A stretch of DNA of 64,000 bases from Catonella morbi ATCC 51271 (GTDB lineage: Bacteria; Bacillota; Clostridia; Lachnospirales; Lachnospiraceae), in the NCBI RefSeq assembly GCF_000160035.2, contig NZ_KI535367.1, positions 62,001 through 126,000 of the forward strand. The letters are read 5' to 3'. Below are positions 1-10,000 of the stretch, piece by piece. The position numbers and the translations under genes are program-made. A model generated the notes under the pieces. That model was not told the origin of the DNA, did not search any database, and was given only the letters and a program-made list of their open reading frames with translations. How positions within the stretch are numbered: the stretch's first letter is position 1; each line of letters begins with the position of its first letter.

Positions 1-850
1 TATAACCTCAAGAACAGGGGCTGTAATAGAAGATATCAAGAGGACTGCAAGAGAAGCAAATGCCTATGTACAACTTCTTTTATATCCGGCAACGGTGCAG
101 GGCGCAGAGGCAGCAGCTACCTTAATTAAGGGAATTAAACGCTTCGAGAAAGAAGGAGTGGATACCATAATTATAGGAAGGGGCGGAGGCTCCATAGAAG
201 ATTTATGGTGTTTTAATGATGAGAGACTTGCAAGGGCTGTCTACAACTGTAGTATACCCATTATATCAGCAGTGGGACATCAGACGGACAGAACTCTGGT
301 AGATGAAGTATCTGACCTCAGTGTGGCTACACCTACCGCAGCAGCTATGAATGCGGTACCGAAACTGGAGCTTGCTTTTGGTGAACTGGATGCTTATAAG
401 GACAGCATAGCAAATAAATTTCAGTTGAAAATTGACAGAATGAAGGCCTGGCTTGATAAAACTGACTTTTCTATAAGAAGGCAGAGCCCTGAAATGAAGT
501 TAAAGGAAGTAGGAAGGCAGTTAGATAATTATTCGGCGAATTTTAACCGCAATATAGCGGCGAAACTGGATAACTACGACAGACTGCTGTTAAATAATAA
601 GCAGATGCTTGAGCGCCTGATGAGAGCGTCTTATGAATCTGTAAATAAGAGGTTTATTTCGTTGACTGCCGAGATAGAAGGGAAATCCCCTATGAAAAGA
701 CTCTTGGGCGGATATTCCTATGTGGAGAATGAAGCGGGTGAGAATGTACGCAGTATAAAGGCGGTAAAGACAGGAGAAAGACTGAACCTTGTGCTTTCAG
801 ACGGTTCTCTTAAGGCTAGGGTAGAGGAGATAAATAAGAAAAATGGCTGA
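1..850 (+). CDS. xseA: Exodeoxyribonuclease VII large subunit (5' truncated by window edge)
   Basis: Large, catalytic subunit of exonuclease VII, which degrades single-stranded DNA to oligonucleotides in the cytoplasm together with XseB. The reading frame is open from base 2, before the first internal ATG at 95, so the N-terminal OB-fold part lies outside the window. The visible part carries family hallmarks: ITSRTGAVIEDI, the YPATVQG segment, IIGRGGGSIEDLWCFNDE, and AVGHQTD followed by VSDLSVATPTAAA. A long helical stretch and the usual C-terminal RLLGGYSYV region follow. The stop overlaps the xseB start by 8 bases, so the two subunits are probably translationally coupled. Identity is secure; only the N-terminus is missing. 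Confidence 0.96.
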   Translation, partial: ITSRTGAVIEDIKRTAREANAYVQLLLYPATVQGAEAAATLIKGIKRFEKEGVDTIIIGRGGGSIEDLWCFNDERLARAVYNCSIPIISAVGHQTDRTLVDEVSDLSVATPTAAAMNAVPKLELAFGELDAYKDSIANKFQLKIDRMKAWLDKTDFSIRRQSPEMKLKEVGRQLDNYSANFNRNIAAKLDNYDRLLLNNKQMLERLMRASYESVNKRFISLTAEIEGKSPMKRLLGGYSYVENEAGENVRSIKAVKTGERLNLVLSDGSLKARVEEINKKNG

Positions 851-1052
851 GAAAAAAACTAAAACTATAGAAGAAAATATGATAAGACTTAACGAGATAA
901 ACAACCTTATGGGAGATTCCTCTATCAAACTGGAGGAATCCTTTAAGTTATATAAAGAGGGAGTTGAACTTGTGGAGAAATGCAAGAAGCAGCTTGCAGA
1001 TGTGGAGAAGCAGATAGTAATTCTTGAAGAACAGGGAAATAAAAATGAATAA
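843..1052 (+). CDS. xseB: Exodeoxyribonuclease VII small subunit
   Basis: A 69-residue, highly charged helical protein, the usual size of XseB. The core (EENMIRLNEINNLM, then KLEESFKLYKEGVELVEKC) matches the conserved XseB helical hairpin that binds XseA in several copies. It overlaps both neighbours by 8 bases (xseA upstream, ispA downstream), the tight packing seen in Firmicutes xseA-xseB-ispA clusters. No separate promoter is visible. Confidence 0.95.
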   Translation: MAEKKTKTIEENMIRLNEINNLMGDSSIKLEESFKLYKEGVELVEKCKKQLADVEKQIVILEEQGNKNE

Positions 1053-1968
1053 CACATTCACAGACAGACTTAGGCTTAAAACTGATGAAGCTGAAAAATT
1101 AGTAGCAGAGTATGCACCTAAGCTTGGTGAAGAGGATAAACTTCTGGAAGAAGCTATGAATTACAGCCTTCTGGCGGGAGGCAAACGCCTCAGACCTCTT
1201 ATTATGCTTGAGATTTTCAGACTTTTTGGAGGTAAAAAGGAAGGGCTGGTTCGTCCTTTTGCGGCTGCACTTGAGATGATACATACCTATTCCTTAATTC
1301 ATGATGACCTTCCCGCTATGGATAATGACGATTTGAGAAGAGGCAGGCCTACCAACCATAAAGTTTACGGAGAGGCTGTGGCTATACTTGCAGGGGACGG
1401 TCTGTTAAATCTTGCAGCTGAAACTTCAAGTAAAGCTTTTAGGTATTGTGAGACTATCTGTGAATATAAAAGAGTCGGAGAAGCTCTGTCAAGATTATTT
1501 ACCTATTCAGGTGCTGATGGGATGATAGGCGGGCAGATTCTTGATATGCTTTCGGAGGAAGGCAAAAAGGAAAAAACTGAGGACTTCTTTTTAACTATGT
1601 ATGACTTAAAGACGGGCGGACTTATAAAGGCTGCCTTTGTCATAGGAGCTTTGCTTGCAGGTGCCGGAGAAGATGAGATTGATATAATCGAAAAGGTTGG
1701 AGCCTCTGTAGGTCTTGTATTCCAGCTTCAGGATGATATTTTAGATATAAGCGGAGATGAGACAAAACTTGGCAAGCCTGTACGCAGTGATGAAAGAAAC
1801 AATAAACTTACCTATCTTAAGCTTTTAGGAGCAGACAGGGCTAAAAAGCTTATAAATGAAAAAAATGCTTATATTATAGAAAATTTGAAAAATATCTGCA
1901 ATAATAACAATAACTATGACGGCTTTATATCGGAATTTGTTGAATATTTGAAAAACAGGGACAGATAA
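1045..1968 (+). CDS. ispA: Polyprenyl (farnesyl/geranyl) diphosphate synthase
   Basis: Trans-isoprenyl diphosphate synthase that condenses IPP with allylic diphosphates to make FPP (or a similar C15-C20 product) for undecaprenyl and quinone precursors. The first aspartate-rich motif is HDDLPAMDNDD at about residues 86-96, and the second is QDDILDISGD in the C-terminal half. GGKRLRP near residue 45 binds the homoallylic substrate. The length of 307 residues is typical. I chose the ATG at 1045, which overlaps the end of xseB; an in-frame start at 1024 would add seven residues not normally present. dxs, 18 bases downstream, supplies the precursor pathway. Confidence 0.93.
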   Translation: MNNTFTDRLRLKTDEAEKLVAEYAPKLGEEDKLLEEAMNYSLLAGGKRLRPLIMLEIFRLFGGKKEGLVRPFAAALEMIHTYSLIHDDLPAMDNDDLRRGRPTNHKVYGEAVAILAGDGLLNLAAETSSKAFRYCETICEYKRVGEALSRLFTYSGADGMIGGQILDMLSEEGKKEKTEDFFLTMYDLKTGGLIKAAFVIGALLAGAGEDEIDIIEKVGASVGLVFQLQDDILDISGDETKLGKPVRSDERNNKLTYLKLLGADRAKKLINEKNAYIIENLKNICNNNNNYDGFISEFVEYLKNRDR

Positions 1969-1986
1969 TTAAATGGGGGTGTAGCT

Positions 1987-3876
1987 ATGCCGTTACTGGA
2001 TAATATAAACAAACCTAATGACATAAAAAAAATACCGGAAAGCGAACTGAGAGAATTAGCTGTGGAGATAAGAAGGCTGCTAATTAAGTCGGCCGCCAAA
2101 AACGGTGGACATCTTGCATCCAATCTTGGTATAGTGGAACTGACAATAGCCTTGCACCGCTATCTTAATCTTCCGAAGGATAAATTGATATGGGATGTAG
2201 GACATCAGTCCTATGTGCATAAGATACTTACCGGCAGGAAGGACAGATTTGACAGCTTAAGAAAATTAGACGGACTGTCAGGATTTCCAAAAAGAAACGA
2301 AAGCGACTGTGATGCTTTTGGAACCGGACATGCTTCAACTTCTGTTTCAGCGGCACTCGGTATGGTGGCTGCAAGGGATTTGCGGAATACAAAAGAGAAA
2401 GTAGTGGCAGTTATAGGTGACGGTGCGATGACGGGAGGAATGGCACTTGAAGCGCTGAACAATGCCGGTACTCTTAATTCCAATCTGATTATTATATTAA
2501 ATGACAATGAACGCTCCATCTCAAGAAATGTGGGCGGAGTAGCGAGGTATCTGGACGGAATAAGAACCAACAGAAAATACTTGAAGTTAAAAAATGATGT
2601 TAAAGAAACTCTGAACACTACCTCTATCGGTAACAGTTTGTTTGAAAAGCTAAAGACTTCCAAAGACATGATAAAGCGGCTCTTTGTTCCGGGTATGTTT
2701 TTTGAAGACATGGGGCTTACCTACCTTGGACCGGTAAACGGGCATAATGTAAAGGAACTTCAATCTGCACTTGAAAATGCGGGCAGGGTTGACGGAGCCG
2801 TAATTATTCATGCTATTACAAGGAAAGGGCTTGGCTATAAGAAGGCTGAAGAATGCCCTGCAAAGTTCCATGGAGTAGAGCCTTTTGATATAAAAACAGG
2901 AGAAAACTTAGGTTCCAAATCAGGAAAAAGCTATACTTCCATCTTCTCGGAAACTATGCTTGAAATGGCGGCAGAGGATGAAAGACTGGTTGCAATTACC
3001 GCGGCCATGCCTTTTGGTACAGGACTTTACAACTTTAAGCAGACTTATCCGAAGAGGTTTTTTGATGTGGGTATCGCGGAGGAACATGCCGTAACCTTTG
3101 CGGCAGGAATGGCAGCAGGCGGACTTAAGCCTGTGGTTGCTATATATTCCACATTTTTACAAAGAGCCTATGACCAGCTTATCCATGATGTCTGTCTCCA
3201 GCAGCTGCCTGTGGTGTTTGCTATAGACAGGGCAGGACTGGTCGGAAGTGACGGAGAAACTCATCAGGGCATCTTTGATACAAGTTATTTAGCCACTATT
3301 CCGGGACTTACGGTTCTATGTCCCAAGGATGGCAGAGAACTGAAAGAAATGTTAAAATATGCCTATGAGCTTAATAAGCCTGTAGCTGTACGCTATCCGA
3401 GAGGAATAGCAGAAGATATTGAAGATATAGAATTTAAGCCTATAGTAAGTTATGAAAATGAAATTATGAAAAACGGTAAAGATATTGCGGTATTTGCAAC
3501 CGGAAAGACTGTAAAACTTGCGCTTGAGACAGAGAGGGTATTACAGGGTAGCGGGATAAGCCCTACAATAATAAATGTCAGATTTTTGGATAAGGCAGAC
3601 GGTAAGCTTTTGGAAGAGCTTAAGAAAGAACATGAAATTATAGCTACTATAGAAGAAAGTGTGAGAACGGGAAGTTATACAGAGAGGCTTATGGCAGAAT
3701 CTGCCCGCCGTAAGTTAAATTATAACTTCATTCCCATAACCTTACCGGATAGCTTTATTGAACATGGAAGTCAGAACGAGCTTTGGGAAAGATATGGCTT
3801 TGATGCCGGAGAAATTGCAGAAAAAATAAAAGAAGAGGCTCTGCTTAAATTAGATGCCGAGCTATTTAGAAGGTAA
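1987..3876 (+). CDS. dxs: 1-deoxy-D-xylulose-5-phosphate synthase
   Basis: TPP-dependent first enzyme of the MEP isoprenoid pathway, joining pyruvate and glyceraldehyde 3-phosphate. It has 629 residues, the family length. Motifs seen are GHQSYVHKILTGR and GTGHASTSVSAALGM near the N-terminus, the thiamine/Mg2+ motif GDGAMTGGMALEALN...NDN, the catalytic-glutamate region VGIAEEHAVTFAAGMA, and the transketolase C-terminal domain. A GGGGGT stretch just before the ATG at 1987 is the ribosome binding site. Placing ispA and dxs together groups early and late isoprenoid steps in one operon. Confidence 0.97.
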   Translation: MPLLDNINKPNDIKKIPESELRELAVEIRRLLIKSAAKNGGHLASNLGIVELTIALHRYLNLPKDKLIWDVGHQSYVHKILTGRKDRFDSLRKLDGLSGFPKRNESDCDAFGTGHASTSVSAALGMVAARDLRNTKEKVVAVIGDGAMTGGMALEALNNAGTLNSNLIIILNDNERSISRNVGGVARYLDGIRTNRKYLKLKNDVKETLNTTSIGNSLFEKLKTSKDMIKRLFVPGMFFEDMGLTYLGPVNGHNVKELQSALENAGRVDGAVIIHAITRKGLGYKKAEECPAKFHGVEPFDIKTGENLGSKSGKSYTSIFSETMLEMAAEDERLVAITAAMPFGTGLYNFKQTYPKRFFDVGIAEEHAVTFAAGMAAGGLKPVVAIYSTFLQRAYDQLIHDVCLQQLPVVFAIDRAGLVGSDGETHQGIFDTSYLATIPGLTVLCPKDGRELKEMLKYAYELNKPVAVRYPRGIAEDIEDIEFKPIVSYENEIMKNGKDIAVFATGKTVKLALETERVLQGSGISPTIINVRFLDKADGKLLEELKKEHEIIATIEESVRTGSYTERLMAESARRKLNYNFIPITLPDSFIEHGSQNELWERYGFDAGEIAEKIKEEALLKLDAELFRR

Positions 3877-3881
3877 TAATA

Positions 3882-4709
3882 ATGAAAGAAAGACTGGATG
3901 TGCTTCTTACCGAAAGGGGCTTCTTTGTTTCAAGGGAAAAAGCCAAGGCTGTTATTATGGCGGGGGAGGTCTTTGTCAACGGACAGAGAGAGGATAAGGC
4001 CGGCAGTAAATTCGACAGGGAAGCAGAGATAGAGGTTAAGGGCAAGGTATTAAAATATGTAAGCCGGGGCGGACTTAAGCTTGAAAAAGCAGTTGAAGTT
4101 TATGGTTTGGATCTTATGGATAAAATCTGTATAGATATCGGATCTTCCACAGGAGGCTTTACGGACTGTATGCTTCAAAACGGAGCCGCAAAGGTCTATG
4201 CAATAGATGTCGGTACCAACCAGTTAGCCTGGAAACTGAGAGAAGATAAAAGGGTTGTGTCCATGGAAAAGACCAATATCCGCTATGTTACAGAGGAAGA
4301 TATTCCTGAAAAGGTTGATTTCGCTTCTGTGGATGTATCTTTTATCTCTTTAACCAAAGTTCTGCCTGTCGCTGTTAATCTGTTAAAGGATGAGGCATAC
4401 ATGGTCTGCCTTATTAAGCCGCAGTTTGAAGCCGGCAGAGAAAAGGTCGGTAAAAAGGGCGTTGTAAGAGATTTCTCCGTACATAAGGAAGTTATAGAAC
4501 TGGTAATTAATTTTGCGATAGGCTTGAATTTTTTTATAAAAGGACTTACCTTTTCACCGGTAAAAGGTCCTGAAGGCAACATAGAATATCTTCTTTATAT
4601 GCAGAAAAGAAATGAGAAGATGAGCGGGGCCGAGACAGATAAAATTATAAAAGATATGGAAAAAGTGGTAGATGAAGCAAAAACTACCCTTAATCAGACG
4701 GAGGTATGA
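3882..4709 (+). CDS. tlyA: TlyA-family rRNA 2'-O-methyltransferase (S4 domain + FtsJ-like)
   Basis: The N-terminal S4 RNA-binding domain (residues 1-60; LDVLLTERGFFVSREKAKAVIMAGEVFVNG) is followed by an FtsJ-like SAM methyltransferase domain with motif I IDIGSSTGGFTDCML. The conserved TlyA segments AIDVGTNQLAWKLR, DVSFISL and LIKPQFEAGREKVGKKGVV are also present. The family methylates cytidine 2'-O in 16S/23S rRNA; older annotation calls it hemolysin A. It sits 5 bases after dxs and its stop forms a TGATG junction with nadK, the order expected in Clostridia. Confidence 0.93.
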   Translation: MKERLDVLLTERGFFVSREKAKAVIMAGEVFVNGQREDKAGSKFDREAEIEVKGKVLKYVSRGGLKLEKAVEVYGLDLMDKICIDIGSSTGGFTDCMLQNGAAKVYAIDVGTNQLAWKLREDKRVVSMEKTNIRYVTEEDIPEKVDFASVDVSFISLTKVLPVAVNLLKDEAYMVCLIKPQFEAGREKVGKKGVVRDFSVHKEVIELVINFAIGLNFFIKGLTFSPVKGPEGNIEYLLYMQKRNEKMSGAETDKIIKDMEKVVDEAKTTLNQTEV

Positions 4710-5584
4710 TGATAAAAATAGGGATTATAGTTAATCATTCTACCAGAGCAGGCGAGCTGGATATCTGTAAGATTTGCGGTTATATTGAAAAGAAGGGCGG
4801 AAGCTGCCATAAGCTTAAAGTAAGAGAAGAATCTGCTGAGCTTATGGAAAATTTTACAGATATATCAGAGCTTCCGGAGAATGCAGACTGTGTGATGGTA
4901 TTTGGCGGTGACGGAACCATTATTCAGGCTGCCAGAGAATTAGCCTCTAAAGGGGTGCCTGTTTTAGGTGTTAACCTTGGTACGGTAGGTTTTTTGGCGG
5001 AAGTGGAGCTTGAAGAGGTACAGCAGGCAATAGATGCCGTATTTGAAAAAAAATATAATATTGAAAAGCGCTTTATGCTGAGCGGTAAGGTAATAAAAGA
5101 AGGAAAAACAGTATATGAAGCCAATGCCCTGAATGATATAGTGGTTGCAAGGGGAAATCTGGTGCGTGCTATACGGACAGCGGTATATATAAACGGAAAT
5201 CCGATGAAGAGCGTGTACGGAGACGGTATCATAGTTACAACACCTACCGGCTCTACCGGCTATAATCTTTCAGCAGGAGGAGCAATAATAATGCCGGATG
5301 CAGAGGTGCTGGGTATCCTCCCAATATGCCCGCACAGCCTTGATTCAAGAGGGGTAATTACCTCAGCTTCATCAAAGGTAGATATAGCGGTGGAGTGGAA
5401 TAAGAGAAGCGAACCGGAAGAAGCCATAGTAAGCTTTGATGGAAACAAGGGAATAAGGCTGATGCCCGGAGACAGGGTTGAAATAGTGAAGGCAGAACTT
5501 ATAGTACCGTTTTTAAGAATCAATGATTTTAAGTTCTTTGACAGTGTAAGGAAGAAGTTTATTCTAAATAATGTTGGTTTATAA
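4709..5584 (+). CDS. nadK: NAD kinase
   Basis: ATP-dependent NAD+ kinase, the only route to NADP. Motifs are the GGDGT box (MVFGGDGTIIQAAREL), GVNLGTVGFLAE, the NDIVVAR segment, and TTPTGSTGYNLSAGG for nucleotide binding. Two adjacent ATGs occur (4706 and 4709). The GGAGG at 4700-4704 is only 1 base from the first but 4 from the second, so I chose 4709, which also makes the common TGATG overlap with tlyA. The length of 291 residues is normal. Confidence 0.95.
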   Translation: MIKIGIIVNHSTRAGELDICKICGYIEKKGGSCHKLKVREESAELMENFTDISELPENADCVMVFGGDGTIIQAARELASKGVPVLGVNLGTVGFLAEVELEEVQQAIDAVFEKKYNIEKRFMLSGKVIKEGKTVYEANALNDIVVARGNLVRAIRTAVYINGNPMKSVYGDGIIVTTPTGSTGYNLSAGGAIIMPDAEVLGILPICPHSLDSRGVITSASSKVDIAVEWNKRSEPEEAIVSFDGNKGIRLMPGDRVEIVKAELIVPFLRINDFKFFDSVRKKFILNNVGL

Positions 5585-5610
5585 TTCTTAAATTAAAATT
5601 TGGGGGACTT

Positions 5611-6060
5611 ATGAAGATAAAAAGGCATAATGAAATATTAGAACTTATAAAGTCAAGAGAAATAGGAACACAGGAGGAATTGTTGGATCTCCTTAAAAAT
5701 AAAGGTTATGACGTTACTCAGGCAACTATTTCAAGGGATATAAGAGAGTTGAATCTGACTAAGGTAAATAACGGCGGCAGGCAGAAATATGCGGTTATTG
5801 TAAAAGATGAGGAATTCAGCGATAAGTATGTAAGGGTACTTAAGGAAGGCTTTGTGTCCATGCTGTCTTCCGGCAACCTCATAGTATTAAAAACTGTGGT
5901 GGGTATGGCTATGGCTGTGGCTACTGCGATAGATGCTTTGGAAATGCCTGAGATTATAGGCTGTATAGCAGGAGATGATACGATATTTATAGCGGTATCG
6001 GAGAACAACAGTACGATGGATGTAATGAACAAGCTGAAAAAACTTACCAAAGAAGGCTAA
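5611..6060 (+). CDS. argR: Arginine repressor ArgR/AhrC
   Basis: A 149-residue arginine-responsive DNA-binding regulator. The N-terminal winged-helix domain holds the family signature VTQATISRDIRELNL (residues about 35-50). The C-terminal oligomerisation and arginine-binding domain contains VLKTVVGMAMAVATAIDA and GCIAGDDTIFIA, where the GDD arginine-binding residues are intact. It is preceded by a GGGGG ribosome binding site. In most Firmicutes recN follows directly; here yebC and a giant Ig-like gene lie in between. Confidence 0.95.
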   Translation: MKIKRHNEILELIKSREIGTQEELLDLLKNKGYDVTQATISRDIRELNLTKVNNGGRQKYAVIVKDEEFSDKYVRVLKEGFVSMLSSGNLIVLKTVVGMAMAVATAIDALEMPEIIGCIAGDDTIFIAVSENNSTMDVMNKLKKLTKEG

Positions 6061-6064
6061 ACTC

Positions 6065-6093
6065 TTTACATAAGGGCTTGTTGGTGATAAAAT
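6065..6093 (+). promoter_or_regulatory. Sigma-A promoter upstream of yebC
   Basis: TTTACA at 6065-6070, a 17-base spacer and TAAAAT at 6088-6093. It begins only 5 bases after the argR stop and drives a leader of about 110 bases that contains the palindromic repeat at 6096-6163, ahead of yebC. Confidence 0.6.
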
Positions 6094-6095
6094 AA

Positions 6096-6170
6096 TGATA
6101 CAAGTGTTAAAAGATAATAAATCCGATGCGAGCCTGCTTGCAAAAGGATTTATTATCTTTTAATGCTCAA
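6096..6170 (+). repeat. Dispersed palindromic repeat, copy 1 (yebC leader)
   Basis: Perfect 18-base inverted arms at 6107-6124 and 6146-6163, separated by 21 bases. The centre can itself form a smaller stem (TGCGAGC with GCTTGCA, one wobble). A close relative lies at 43835-43904 in the cheV leader and shares the flank GATACAAGTGT and the centre CGATG...GC.TGCTTGCA. The only T-run after the arms is part of the right arm, so it is not an obvious terminator. Confidence 0.7.
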
Positions 6171-6208
6171 ACAATTTACATTAATATAAATGAAATGAGG
6201 AAAGTAAA

Positions 6209-6937
6209 ATGTCAGGACATTCAAAATTTGCCAATATTAAACATAAGAAAGAAAAAAATGATGCTGCTAAAGGCAAGATATTTACCATTATCGGAAGAGA
6301 AATAGCTGTAGCTGTAAAGGAAGGCGGAGCGGATCCTGCCAATAACTCAAGGCTTCGTGATGTAATTGCCAAGGCAAAGGCTAATAATATGCCAAATGAT
6401 ACTATTGACAGAGGTATTAAGAAGGCGGCGGGCGATGCTAACTCGGTCAATTACGAGCATGCGGTATATGAGGGATATGGACCGAGCGGTACTGCTATTA
6501 TAGTAGAGACTCTTACAGACAACAAGAACCGTACAGCGGCAAATGTAAGAAATGCATTTACAAAAGGCGGCGGTAATGTAGGCACACCGGGCTGTGTATC
6601 TTATATGTTCGATGAAAAAGGACAGATTCTTATAGATAAGGAAGAATACAGTGCGGATCCGGATGAATTTATGATGACTGTTATTGATGCGGGGGCAGAG
6701 GACTTCGTTGATAATGAAGACAGTTTTGAGATAATAACGGCACCTGATATGTTCTCCGAGGTAAGAGAGAAGCTTGAAAAACTTGGAGTACCTATGGCTG
6801 AGGCAGAGGTAAAGATGATACCTCAGAACTATGTAACTCTTACAAGTGAAGATGATATCAAGAAGATAAATAAGATATTTGACCTGCTTGATGCAGAGGA
6901 TGATGTACAGAATGTATTCCATAACTGGGATGAATAA
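6209..6937 (+). CDS. yebC: YebC/PmpR family regulator
   Basis: A 242-residue member of the YebC/PmpR family, annotated as DNA-binding regulators and, in later work, as a translation factor that relieves ribosome stalling. The signature N-terminus MSGHSKFANIKHKKEKND and the GGxGNxGxxGxVSYMFD-type segment (GGGNVGTPGCVSYMFDEKG) are clear. The acidic C-terminal domain is complete. GAGGAAAG at 6197-6204 is the ribosome binding site. It has its own promoter and terminator, so it is a one-gene unit inserted between argR and recN. Which of the two proposed roles applies cannot be told from sequence. Confidence 0.93.
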   Translation: MSGHSKFANIKHKKEKNDAAKGKIFTIIGREIAVAVKEGGADPANNSRLRDVIAKAKANNMPNDTIDRGIKKAAGDANSVNYEHAVYEGYGPSGTAIIVETLTDNKNRTAANVRNAFTKGGGNVGTPGCVSYMFDEKGQILIDKEEYSADPDEFMMTVIDAGAEDFVDNEDSFEIITAPDMFSEVREKLEKLGVPMAEAEVKMIPQNYVTLTSEDDIKKINKIFDLLDAEDDVQNVFHNWDE

Positions 6938-6960
6938 AGAAAGAAGATAAGTACCATAAA

Positions 6961-7001
6961 ATAAACCATATCGTTTGCGTAAGTAAGTGATATGGTTTTA
7001 T
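6961..7001 (+). terminator. Intrinsic terminator after yebC
   Basis: Ten-base inverted arms AAACCATATC (6963-6972) and GATATGGTTT (6989-6998) followed by TATT. It sits between yebC and the Ig-like gene; the U-tract is short. Confidence 0.6.
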
Positions 7002-7078
7002 TAAGAATGACACATAACTGCCAAAGGATTAGTCTAGCATTGAAATGATAGCTTAATGTGAAGCATAGGAGGGCATTG

Positions 7079-10000
7079 ATGAAGAATCAGAAAAATAATA
7101 TCAAGAATTTCAGGAGCAAGCTGGCAATTTTTCTTGTTATACTGCTTGTACTGAATATTGCGCCGTTACCTGAAAGTGCAGGGAAGGGAATGGCATCTTT
7201 TGTTGCGGAAAATTTATCTAACCTGCAAAGAGCGGTAGGAAGCAGGATAAACAGTGTTTTTGCGGCAGATGACAAAGACTATTTACTTAAGGATGCACTC
7301 GGTACTTTTGAAGTGAATCTTTCGTCGGGAGGAGCATCCAAGGAGCCGTTTACTATTTCTACCGATACTGCAACACTTAACCTGTTAAGTGAATTAAAGA
7401 CACCGCCAAAAACTTCTCAGGCTGTATCCGGCGCTAAAATTAAGCTCAATGACAGTTCGGAGAATGTTGTAAAGGCTGAGGTAATTCCTGCTGCCAACGG
7501 TGACAGTACGGGAATAAAGTTAACCAGAACAGGGGCGGGAAGTAAGGAAATATCGGGCAGTGTTACCATAGGTAATGCTAACTATAACTTTGGTTTCTAT
7601 GTTAAGGTAGATTTGGAAATCGTAAAGACCAATACTACCACAGATCCTAAAGAGCCTCAATATAAACAGATATTTGCAACGGATAAAGGTCCTAATACAT
7701 TGGTCATGCCGGTTGTTAACGGTAAATATCAGATTAAATTAAAGGGATACAAGGAATCCACTCCTGACGGTTACCTCAAATACAGCGGTTCCGTGCTTAA
7801 CTGGTCAACATCCGTAAACGGTAAAAATAATGATGATTCAGTGCTTGAGGTAGAACAGAGCAACGGTGTGGTTACTGCGGTAGGAGCCGGTGTTGCGGAA
7901 GTGTCGGTGGCAGCGGGCGAAGATCCGACAGGAAAGGTAAAGCCTACTTCTACAATGGTAGTAGTGCCACTTAAAATGTCTACGGAAAATATTGTTGGCG
8001 GAAATTACAGAGATTTTAATGAAAATGTAGCTGACAGAGAGATTACGCTTGATGGCGGGAAAAAAACAATTTTCACCAATATGCTTGATCCGAATGATAT
8101 TGAATGGGAAGTTAAGAAAGACGGAAAGAAAGTAAACAATATACTTTCTTTTACCAATACAAGGGTTAAGACCGATACCTCTGCTTCCAGTCTTGTGATT
8201 GAAGGAAGAAGAGCCGGAACCTATGATGTAACTGCCAGGCTTAAGAAGGTAAAGGGTGATTATAAAGATATAAGGCATATAAGACTGACTTTTAAGGTTA
8301 CGGTACCTTTGACAGCAGCTAATGCAACAGTATATATGAATGTCGGAGATACTTATAATATTTACAATAACTCTAATATTGGAAGTATAAGTGAGTTTAA
8401 TTTCACCGCAGATTCTTCGGGTACAGTAAAGGTTGATAATGCAACGTCAGTAATTACCGCGCTTAAAACAGGAACAGGAACAGTTACCGTAAGTAATGGG
8501 ACAACCAGCTTTGTAATAACGGTAGTGGTAATTGATACAATAGCACTTAGTGCAAGCCATTTGACAATTCCCGTAGGCGGAACGGTTGACCTGAATGCTG
8601 TTGCTACAGATGTATCCACAAGTGATTCTTGGAACTGGTTCTCAGATAATGAATCTGTTGCAAAGGTAACAGGAAACGGAGTAAATGCTGTGGTAAAAGG
8701 TGTAGCGGCAGGTGAAACCACTGTTACGGTTGAGCATACAGTCAGCGGAATAACAAAGAAGGTATCCTGTAAAATAACAGTAACGGCGGCTGTTACAAAG
8801 ATTACACTTACTCCTGCAGAAACTGTAATAGAAGTGGATAAGGTAGCTTCGATTAAGGCGGAATTAACTCCCAAGACTTCTACAGGAACCTATCTTTACT
8901 GGAGAAGTTCCAACCCTGAGATAGTTCAGATAGATGATGAAAACAATCATACTGCGGTAACATCTGTAACCGGTAAGGCACCGGGAACTGCAATTATTAT
9001 GGCACTGAATAAAGAAAATGTTGTGCTTGGTTCTGCCAAAGTTATAGTAAATACGCCTGTAACAGGCATTATACTTTCACATAATGTTGCGGAGAAACCG
9101 CTGACCGATAAGACTTTCCAGCTTTCTGCAACTGCTACTCCAAAAGAGGCAGCGGCTTCTAAAATACTTTGGAAGTCAACCAACGAAAAGATTGCACAAG
9201 TTGATGGCAATGGTCTGGTAACATTTAAATCAGCGGGACATGTAAGCATTATAGCTTTTTCAGATATAAATCCCAGAATATCAGCAGCCTGTGACTTAAC
9301 CATTATCAAGCCGGTGGAAAGCATTAAGCTTGATAAATCGGAGATTTCGCTTGCAGTAAGTGAAACTTACAAACTCAGTGTAACTATATCACCGAGTGAT
9401 GCTTCAAATCAGAATCTTAACTATAAGTCAATGGATCCTAAGGTTGCCGATATAAGTAAAACAGGCCTTATTACTGCAAAACAGACAGGTACAGCCTATA
9501 TTATAGTGTCTACCCCGGACGGTAAAGTTACGGCAAACTGCACAGTTAAGGTAACACAAAAGGCTACGGGAATGAAGCTTTCCGCAGCTTCACTCATACT
9601 GGATGTAGGAGAGAGTTATACCCTGGAAGCAACATTTAATCCTAAGAATACAACAGATACAAAAGTGCTTTGGTCGGTAAGTGATAAATCGGTGGCGAAG
9701 GTAGATGCAAAAGGTAAGGTAACAGCTATTTCTGCAGGAGAGACCATAGTTACAGCCAAGTCAAGTAACGGCCTTACAGCAATTTGTACGGTTAAGGTTA
9801 ACCAGCCGGTAGGCAGTATTGAGCTTAACTATACAGAGTACGAACTTCCGGTCGGAGATGAGCTTGAACTTGAAGTAACTTTTGATAATGATGATGTTAC
9901 CAATAAAAAAGTAAAATGGAAATCATCTAAAAGCTCCGTTGCCAGCGTAGATAAGAATGGTGTAGTTAAGGGTAAAAAGGGTGGTGTTGCCATAATTACG

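Noticed and set aside
6347-6922. 191-codon minus-strand frame
   Set aside because: Antisense of yebC, Tyr/Ile/Cys-rich composition typical of a shadow frame, no start signal.
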